A stretch of 12,007 nucleotides of DNA from Saccoglossus kowalevskii (lineage: Eukaryota > Hemichordata > Enteropneusta > Harrimaniidae). The first letter of the stretch is position 1. Every line of letters begins with the position of its first letter. Below are positions 6,367 to 12,007 of the stretch, piece after piece. Position numbers and translations under genes: made by a program. Where the stretch lies: positions 1 through 12,007 of the forward strand of contig NW_003132783.1 in assembly GCF_000003605.2 (NCBI RefSeq), given 5' to 3'. The notes beneath the pieces were generated by a model, which was given only the letters and a program-made list of their open reading frames with translations, was not told the DNA's origin and made no database searches.

Positions 6367-7256
6367 GACTTTTCATTTTTGTTTTGGATCAGTCGATGTC
6401 TACATACCGTTGATATCACAACATTTGTGATTATTCTAAGCCTACGTCATGAGAAACGTTGTGTTGGTCAATCAGGTAAACTTCATTCTTCAACCTATCT
6501 AGCCCTGCATCATATGTGCTAATCAGCGCATCAATTACTTAGTAATTGTCTGACAATTTAACTCAAGTCAGTCAGATGAAATCCAGTTGAGATGTGGCAG
6601 ACTGTAGGAGTGGGCATTTCGTTGTATGATAGACTTTACTACCCGGTAGTGAGAATTGAAAATACAACGTAGAATATACCTTATGTGTTGAGAACTCGGG
6701 AACACCTTAGTAGACTATACATGTACCATCTATGCTGAAAATTAATAAGCCCCTTGACTGTATCTTAATATGCCTACTTAAATTAGAAAAAAGTAATTGT
6801 TGTTGTTAACTCAAAACTATATTTTATTTGAAAATAAAATGATGAATTTAGTGTTAATTTTTTAGGGGATTCACAGTGTCAGGGTGACCCTAATGACATG
6901 TTTTGTTGGTTGATATGTTTGTGCCTGCACATTTTTTAGCTGCTCTTAGTTTTGACTGGTGTTGTGTGAAAAAATACAGAATACAGAATTGCAATTTATT
7001 TATGTAATTCAAATATAAACAGTTGATTTAGTGTCAATTTTATCCTGAATATATCTATTTTTAATTCACAAGTATGAAAACCTGATGACAATAATTTTGT
7101 TAACTGTTACAATAGCCACAGCTTGCAGTCATATCTGGATTGGATACCACTATTACTGCTATTTTGTTCATTTTTGGTTAAAACTTATTTTTCATTTTAA
7201 TGGTTTCACATTTGTTTTTTAGATGCTTAAGTTATTTTCTGACTCAGATTTCTTAA

Positions 7257-7397
7257 TGTATGTTAAGTGAGTATCATTTTACAGTATTTATGCCACGAGA
7301 TCTCACGCTTTCTCATACCAATGCAGGGGGTCATATCTCCCGCCATTGTCTTAAGCGGTGCATTCAGATAGACTTGCCGGTTTCTCTTTGAGGCAAA
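7257..7397 (+). repeat. A1: 5' terminal split direct repeat of element 2
   Basis: 141 bp from TGTATGTTAAG to GAGGCAAA. It carries the GTCTTAAG variant, shared with its own A2 at 11324-11464 and absent from element 1. A 54-bp leader follows before the gag ATG; it has two small indels and a substitution relative to element 1. Confidence 0.92.
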
Positions 7398-7451
7398 TAT
7401 TATCAGTTTTATTTCATAATTGTCAATCAAACACGTCTAGAAAGTTTAATT

Positions 7452-8939
7452 ATGAATAATCTACGCACTATGGGTACTCGGATGCAGAGTAGAAAACGCA
7501 CGGCTGAGGAGAACGGGACGGAAATCGCGACTACTTCTGTAGTGTTGGAAACTCAACTGCCTAACCGCCCGAAGAGAGGACGTCCCGCGGCTAGTACATC
7601 CCGAAATAGGAGAAATCTGGACTATAGTAACCCCGCTAATTGGACTAATGCTAAGTTAAGATTGGAATTGAAAGACATGGGCTTTAATTTACCGACTAAT
7701 TTAGCCCGGAATTCCTATATACGCATATATGAAATGAATAGACCAAATCATCGTAGTTCGACCATCCAAACGTCAACAGCAGACATGGGGCCAGAGGCGG
7801 CCGAGATCGACAGTCTGGACGATAACGAGGGAGATACGCAAACAGCCTCAAATGTTCTATCCGGCGATGTTGTAGCAAGTATTCGCCGTGATATTTCTGA
7901 CTTAAGGCAAACAGTAACCTCTTTAATTAACAATTCCAGTATGGCTACAGGCGTATCGATTTCACCTTCGGCGACATCGGTGCCTGAACAGGAAGAGAGT
8001 CAAAGGTCAACAGCCGCAGTGCATTGTAGGGCGAGTGGTCACAACAATATGGCGGACCCTAGGTCAGCGGTGACATCGACGCTGCTGACAACAAGCCAAT
8101 TACCTACCATTGACGGTTTTGTAACACAAGGCAACTCTGTAAATGACCCATCAATTAATTCTAACGTCTCATTTGAACGAAGGAAATACGGAATAGCGGC
8201 GGAAAGTTTGCCAAGGATCGTTAACGTGTCACCGACAATGAGGGACAACATCATTAAAGGTAGATATGTAAATCTTGCTGCTTTATTAATACCTGCCCAG
8301 GAAATGTCCGACAATCGATGTATAATGGATGTTGACGGCAATGAAATAAAAATTAAAGGTAACAATGATCCACGCCTTAATAAATCTTTGACATTATCAG
8401 AATTCTGTGTGGCTTTTAACAGATATAAGTCTGTCATGTGTAGTGCTCATCCAGAACGTCGGGAAGAACTGGATGAATATCAAGCAGACATTGTGGACAT
8501 ACATAATAGTTGGGGTTCAAGATTTTATGACTATCACGTGCAATTTGCAATGACTGCTGCCACTTGGCTTCAGCTTGAAAAAATTAAAGTGGACTGGTCT
8601 GTAGTAAATCATTCTTTGCTCAATAAGGTTGTTGCAAACCAGAAGGCCGCTGCATGTATTATTTGTAGCAGCACACTGCACATGCAAGACTTCTGCCCTC
8701 AAAAGAGAGGTTTTGGGCCACCACGCACCTACCAACAACAGGGATCTACAGACGGGAGAGGGCGCAAGAGGATTTTTTATAATGGAAAGGAAATCTGCAA
8801 CAATTACAACACAGAAGAGGGATGTAGACGAAACCCATGCGAGTATATGCATGCATGCTCCACATGCAAAGGCGGCCACCCAGGCCGAAGGTGTACCAAA
8901 TCTAATGCCAATGCCACACCAGTGGCACTTGCCCAGTGA
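7452..8939 (+). CDS. gag: ORF1: Gag-like nucleic-acid-binding protein, element 2
   Basis: A 495-aa protein, intact and about 99% identical to the element 1 copy. It has one extra codon near residue 211 (STLLTTSQ instead of STLPTSQ) and a handful of substitutions, including K14R, R48S, two changes in the basic stretch before the CCCH finger, and G490V near the end. The AT-hook-like patch, the SAP-like segment and both C-terminal zinc-binding motifs are unchanged. It again ends CAG-TGA and is followed in the same frame by the ATG of the RT remnant. Because gag stays open although RT is deleted, the deletion is probably recent, or gag is maintained for another reason. Confidence 0.88.
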   Translation: MNNLRTMGTRMQSRKRTAEENGTEIATTSVVLETQLPNRPKRGRPAASTSRNRRNLDYSNPANWTNAKLRLELKDMGFNLPTNLARNSYIRIYEMNRPNHRSSTIQTSTADMGPEAAEIDSLDDNEGDTQTASNVLSGDVVASIRRDISDLRQTVTSLINNSSMATGVSISPSATSVPEQEESQRSTAAVHCRASGHNNMADPRSAVTSTLLTTSQLPTIDGFVTQGNSVNDPSINSNVSFERRKYGIAAESLPRIVNVSPTMRDNIIKGRYVNLAALLIPAQEMSDNRCIMDVDGNEIKIKGNNDPRLNKSLTLSEFCVAFNRYKSVMCSAHPERREELDEYQADIVDIHNSWGSRFYDYHVQFAMTAATWLQLEKIKVDWSVVNHSLLNKVVANQKAAACIICSSTLHMQDFCPQKRGFGPPRTYQQQGSTDGRGRKRIFYNGKEICNNYNTEEGCRRNPCEYMHACSTCKGGHPGRRCTKSNANATPVALAQ

Positions 8940-8948
8940 CAACAACTC

Positions 8949-9656
8949 ATGGCTTGTACACCAATAAACATTGATAAATTGGAAGAACTTTTATTTGAAC
9001 ATCCAGATAAAACTTTTACATCCCAATTATGCTCAGGTCTAAGGGAGGGTTTTATGACAGGGATTGAAAATGTCCCAGCGCTTTCATATGAATGTACCAA
9101 TAACCTAACAGCTAGGGCAGACCCAGCTTCTGTTAGTAGACTTTTGCAGTCAGAAATTGACAAAGGCTATGTGATAGGACCCTTCGATACACCGCCTTTT
9201 TCAGTTTTTCGTATAAGCCCCTTAGGTTTAGCTGAGGGCAAGTATTCGGGAAAGAAACGTCTTATTGTTGATCTTTCAGCCCCCCATGACAAACCAGGAG
9301 TTCCAAGCCTTAACGAACTCATAGACAAGGAGGCTTTTTCAATGTCATACATACGTATTGATGATGCTACTGTGGAATTGAAAAGAGTGGGTAGCAGTGC
9401 ATTTATGTGTAAATTTGATATCATGGATGCATTTAAACAAGTTCCACTTCACCCATCGGTCGTGCCCTGGCATGGGGTAACCTTGTTGGCAATGCGCTAT
9501 AATTTTATAATTCTTGCACGCTTTCTCCCAGGGGTTCATAACGGGATAGCTGATTCATTATCACGTTTCCATTTCCAGAAGTTCAGGCAGTTGGCTCCAG
9601 CCGCACAGCAGCTCAGAACGCAGTGTCCACTATATTGCGAAGTGACCCAGATCTAG
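8949..9656 (+). pseudogene. pol: ORF2: internally deleted RT-RNase H, element 2
   Basis: A 235-codon open frame in which residues 1-177 of the RT/RNase H protein are joined directly to residue 480 onward. The missing 906 bp correspond to element 1 bases 2474-3379 (with one ambiguous base at the join, 9479) and equal exactly 302 codons, so the frame is kept. Lost are RT motif B, the LLDD catalytic pair, the connection region and three of four RNase H acidic residues. Motif A aspartate (157) and the final IADSLSR aspartate remain. The product cannot be an active polymerase. The join lacks splice-site sequence and obvious microhomology, so a replication or repair deletion is more likely than RNA splicing. 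Confidence 0.9.
9554..9578 (+). promoter_or_regulatory. Conserved 3' splice-site-like tract before YR, element 2
   Basis: The GTTTCCATTTCCAG acceptor-like tract of element 1 is unchanged here, AG at 9577-9578. The RT deletion stops ~95 bp short of it. The potential donors in gag (GT at 7474-7475 and 7489-7490) again give phase 1, keeping the gag ATG in frame with YR. Element 2's second donor reads GTAGAA rather than GTAAAA. Confidence 0.3.
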
Positions 9657-10645
9657 CTGAGGAAGTGGAGGTACTATATAGTGCAGCGGTAGCCAAGAAA
9701 ACCAAGCAGGCTTACAGTACTGCACTCTCACAGTTTTTAACCTTTGCTAGTGTGCACAATGTGCAATGCTCTATATCTAACCTACCTCCCATTTCAGAGA
9801 ACCTGTTGATTTTATTTGTAACCTACTGTAGCAACAGTTTGCAGTTAAAGGGATCCACAATTAGGTTATACTTAGCGGGCATCAGGTATGCATATCTAAA
9901 GGCCGGCTTTTCAAACCCCATGAAGTCGGCCTGTGGGGCCCCGTTAGAAAGGTTAAATTTGGTATTAAAGGGGCTGACACGCAAAATGGGCCAACACCGA
10001 CAGCCCCGTCTCCCTTTTACTGCAAACATTGTTGCTAAAATGTGTTCAGCTCTAAGCAAAGGAATATTCACACCTTTTACAGATGTTTTGCTTCAAGCGG
10101 TAGTCTCAGTGGCCTTTATTGGTTTTTTGAGGTGTGGTGAGTTCACCACAGAGAACGCACAATTTGACAAAAATGTCAATTTATGTCTTGAAGATGTAAG
10201 TTTTTGTAGTTCGGATAAAGTTCTTCTGAAGTTAAAAACATCAAAAACAGATCCGTTACGGAAAGGGACAGTCCTCACACTTTTTAAGAATAACCGTTTT
10301 TGTCCTGTTACTGCATTGCAGCAGTATATTGCTGCCCGTAAGCGTAGCAATTACCATAACGGACCAAGTGACCCTCTGTTTATTTCAGAAGATGGTCTAC
10401 CTTTAACACGTGCATGCTTTCTGCATTTACTACGCTCCTTACTAAACACAATAGGGGTAGACTCCTCTAAGTACTCGGGTCACTCGTTCCGCATTGGTGC
10501 AGCCTCGTCAGCAGCACATGCGGGAATTCAGGACCATATGATTAAAACTCTAGGTCGCTGGACCTCAGATACCTACAACAGGTATATCAGAGTAGCAGAT
10601 GACTCCATCTACGGAGCACAATCCGCCTTAGCTTATAGCATGTAA
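9623..10645 (+). CDS. ORF3: tyrosine recombinase (integrase), element 2, intact catalytic set
   Basis: 340 codons counted from a GTG at 9623, an unlikely start in a eukaryote; the frame is open from 9554 and the first in-frame ATG is at codon 100. The protein is the YR that would integrate the circular DNA copy. Residues 1-110 look like the N-terminal SAM-like core-binding domain (YSTALSQFLTF, RLYLAGIRYAY). The catalytic domain shows R170 in FLRCGE, K205/K208 in LKTSK, H287-x2-R290 in GHSFR, W313 in GRW, and Y321 in NRYIR as the likely nucleophile (Y318 is an alternative). It overlaps the RT remnant in the -1 frame. The same gene in element 1 is frameshifted and lacks H287. Start and mode of expression are unresolved. 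Confidence 0.9.
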   Translation: MSTILRSDPDLAEEVEVLYSAAVAKKTKQAYSTALSQFLTFASVHNVQCSISNLPPISENLLILFVTYCSNSLQLKGSTIRLYLAGIRYAYLKAGFSNPMKSACGAPLERLNLVLKGLTRKMGQHRQPRLPFTANIVAKMCSALSKGIFTPFTDVLLQAVVSVAFIGFLRCGEFTTENAQFDKNVNLCLEDVSFCSSDKVLLKLKTSKTDPLRKGTVLTLFKNNRFCPVTALQQYIAARKRSNYHNGPSDPLFISEDGLPLTRACFLHLLRSLLNTIGVDSSKYSGHSFRIGAASSAAHAGIQDHMIKTLGRWTSDTYNRYIRVADDSIYGAQSALAYSM

Positions 10646-10823
10646 TCCGGGTATTGGGTTTGACTTTCTACCTCATTTTGTTTCTTTTAATTTATATTTT
10701 TATTGTAATACATCAGTTATCTATATTACTTTGTTTATTGACTTAAGTTAAATAATATACTACCGTACTTCATTTCTATTTATATCTTGGATGTCATTCC
10801 ACAATTTCATTTAGTTCCATTTT
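10646..10823 (+). other. AT-rich 3' untranslated stretch, element 2
   Basis: 178 bp between the YR stop and B1, almost identical to 4548-4725. No gene is visible. Confidence 0.6.
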
Positions 10824-11323
10824 GGGTACTTCGCTATTGCTATATGCTCATATACCCCCAAGATATCTCCAGACATAATTTTTCTTTCAAGTATGTATTT
10901 TAATAACTTTTCAGTAACCTTGTCATCATTACTGGGTAGTTGCCAAGCTGAAACTACCTATAATCAATTAAATAACTTCACGCGGTATCAACATCGCAAT
11001 AAACAACCACATCGCTCTAGATGTTTCAAACAGTCGCAGTCACGCTGCCTCTGTCATCTCATTACTAACTTCACAGCAGCACAGCCTGCTATAACTTTTA
11101 TACGTTCTTTGTACTAACTCTGTTGTTTTGAATTTATTCCTAATCAGTCGTGTATTTTTCTATCAGTCGTGTATTTTTTCTATATCTTTGCAGTCGCATT
11201 ATGGGGGCCGCACCAGGACCATAGGTTAATATTGTATTAGCAAACAGCTCTGTGGTTTTGGTCGAGCCCCCCTTTTTTTGCCAATAAATAAGCTTTAACG
11301 TATATGAGATCTCGTGTCATAAA
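10824..11323 (+). repeat. B1: internal B repeat, element 2
   Basis: 500 bp, directly joined to A2. In the positions where element 1's B1 differs (CGTGT in the first 19-bp unit, six Ts in the second, seven Ts before GCC) it agrees with the other copies. AATAAA is at 11283-11288. Confidence 0.9.
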
Positions 11324-11372
11324 TGTATGTTAAGTGAGTATCATTTTACAGTATTTATGCCACGAGATCTCA
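11305..11372 (+). repeat. Inverted repeat spanning the B1/A2 junction, element 2
   Basis: Same 19-bp arms (11305-11323 and 11354-11372) and 30-bp centre as in element 1, with the single arm mismatch conserved. Candidate YR-binding or junction-recognition structure. Confidence 0.65.
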
Positions 11373-11464
11373 CGCTTTCTCATACCAATGCAGGGGGTCA
11401 TATCTCCCGCCATTGTCTTAAGCGGTGCATTCAGATAGACTTGCCGGTTTCTCTTTGAGGCAAA
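11324..11464 (+). repeat. A2: internal A repeat, element 2
   Basis: 141 bp with the GTCTTAAG variant of its own A1. Confidence 0.9.
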
Positions 11465-11528
11465 CCCACCACCAACCCCGTTCACCACCGGTACCTCACT
11501 AGTAGGATGCGCTCATGTGGGGGGGGGG
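11465..11528 (+). other. 64-bp spacer with G tract, element 2
   Basis: Matches the element 1 spacer, including the run of 13 Gs (11519-11531, the last three counted in B2). Exact conservation of a homopolymer between separate insertions suggests little time since transposition. Confidence 0.7.
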
Positions 11529-12007
11529 GGGTACTTCGCTATTGCTATATGCTCATATACCCCCAAGATATCTCCAGACATAATTTTTCTTTCAAGTATG
11601 TATTTTAATAACTTTTCAGTAACCTTGTCATCATTACTGGGTAGTTGCCAAGCTGAAACTACCTATAATCAATTAAATAACTTCACGCGGTATCAACATC
11701 GCAATAAACAACCACATCGCTCTAGATGTTTCAAACAGTCGCAGTCACGCTGCCTCTGTCATCTCATTACTAACTTCACAGCAGCACAGCCTGCTATAAC
11801 TTTTATACGTTCTTTGTACTAACTCTGTTGTTTTGAATTTATTCCTAATCAGTCGTGTATTTTTCTATCAGTCGTGTATTTTTTCTATATCTTTGCAGTC
11901 GCATTATGGGGGCCGCACCAGGACCATAGGTTAATATTGTATTAGCAAACAGCTCTGTGGTTTTGGTCGAGCCCCCCTTTTTTTGCCAATAAATAAGCTT
12001 TAACGTA
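11529..12007 (+). repeat. B2: 3' terminal B repeat, element 2 (cut by window end)
   Basis: The first 479 of an expected 500 bp, stopping at TTTAACGTA. The missing 21 bp would contain the outer arm of the inverted repeat and the element border. Confidence 0.88.

Larger units (their letters stand above)
5931..7256. other. Host DNA between the two elements, AT-rich and non-coding
   Basis: 1326 bp with no convincing open frame on either strand. It holds the MITE-like repeat at 5941-6160 and the inverted repeat at 6303-6366. Elsewhere there are only weak patterns: a six-base-pair hairpin ATCACA/TGTGAT at 6415-6431, and two similar AT-rich phrases (GAATTTAGTGTTAATTTT near 6843 and GATTTAGTGTCAATTTT near 7024) that may be an old duplication. 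No tRNA, rRNA or other gene was recognised. Confidence 0.6.
7257..12007 (+). mobile_element. Element 2: Ngaro-type YR retrotransposon with deleted RT, cut by window end
   Basis: Same order as element 1: A1 (7257-7397), gag, deleted RT/RH, YR, B1 (10824-11323), A2 (11324-11464), spacer, and B2 from 11529, of which 479 of 500 bp are visible. The expected end is about 21 bp past the window. The left flank (GATTTCTTAA) has nothing in common with that of element 1, so this is a separate insertion. Apart from a 906-bp deletion in RT it is nearly identical to element 1, which implies recent activity of the family. Confidence 0.93.

Noticed and set aside
9474-9485. RT deletion as a retroprocessed intron
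   Set aside because: The right breakpoint has no AG acceptor immediately upstream in element 1 (it reads GACTC before ACCTTG), so splice rules are not met.
255-12007. Segmental duplication of one insertion
   Set aside because: The flanks of the two elements are unrelated and the A-repeat variant is fixed within each element, which fits separate transpositions.

Overview
The window is eukaryotic DNA, most likely from an invertebrate metazoan. The host flanks are AT-rich and non-coding, with MITE-like repeats. About 87% of the window is two closely related copies of one tyrosine-recombinase (YR) retrotransposon in the Ngaro/PAT branch of the DIRS order. The first MITE-like repeat reminds me of repeats in mollusc genomes, but that is an impression and I do not assign a species.

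Layout. 1-254 is host flank with an open frame of unknown meaning. 255-5930 is element 1, complete at 5676 bp. 5931-7256 is host spacer holding a ~220 bp MITE-like repeat (5941-6160) and a short inverted repeat with octamer motifs. 7257-12007 is element 2, same orientation, complete except for its last ~21 bp, which lie beyond the window. Each element has the split-direct-repeat order A1 - gag - RT/RNase H - YR - B1 - A2 - 64-bp spacer - B2. A is 141 bp and B is 500 bp; B1 abuts A2 with no gap. This order separates the element from LTR retrotransposons and from DIRS1-type elements with inverted termini.

Genes. ORF1 is a Gag-like protein of 494/495 aa with an AT-hook-like basic patch, a SAP-like segment, a CCCH zinc finger and a CCHC-like knuckle. 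ORF2 is reverse transcriptase plus RNase H, 537 aa in element 1. It lies in the same frame as gag behind a single UGA, so stop readthrough is possible as well as reinitiation. ORF3 is the YR integrase, 340 codons in element 2 counted from a GTG. It is in the -1 frame relative to ORF2 and has no ATG near its beginning, so its expression needs explaining. A good-looking 3' splice site lies just upstream. No methyltransferase or SGNH-hydrolase region is present.

State of the copies. The two elements carry complementary lesions. Element 1 keeps all RT/RNase H motifs, but its YR has a one-base frameshift and a His-to-Arg change in the catalytic HxxR box. Element 2 has a YR with all catalytic residues, but an in-frame 906-bp deletion removes most of RT and RNase H. 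Neither can be autonomous alone; together they contain every activity. A 2-bp variant shared by both A copies within each element but differing between elements, plus unrelated flanks, indicates two independent and recent insertions rather than a segmental duplication.
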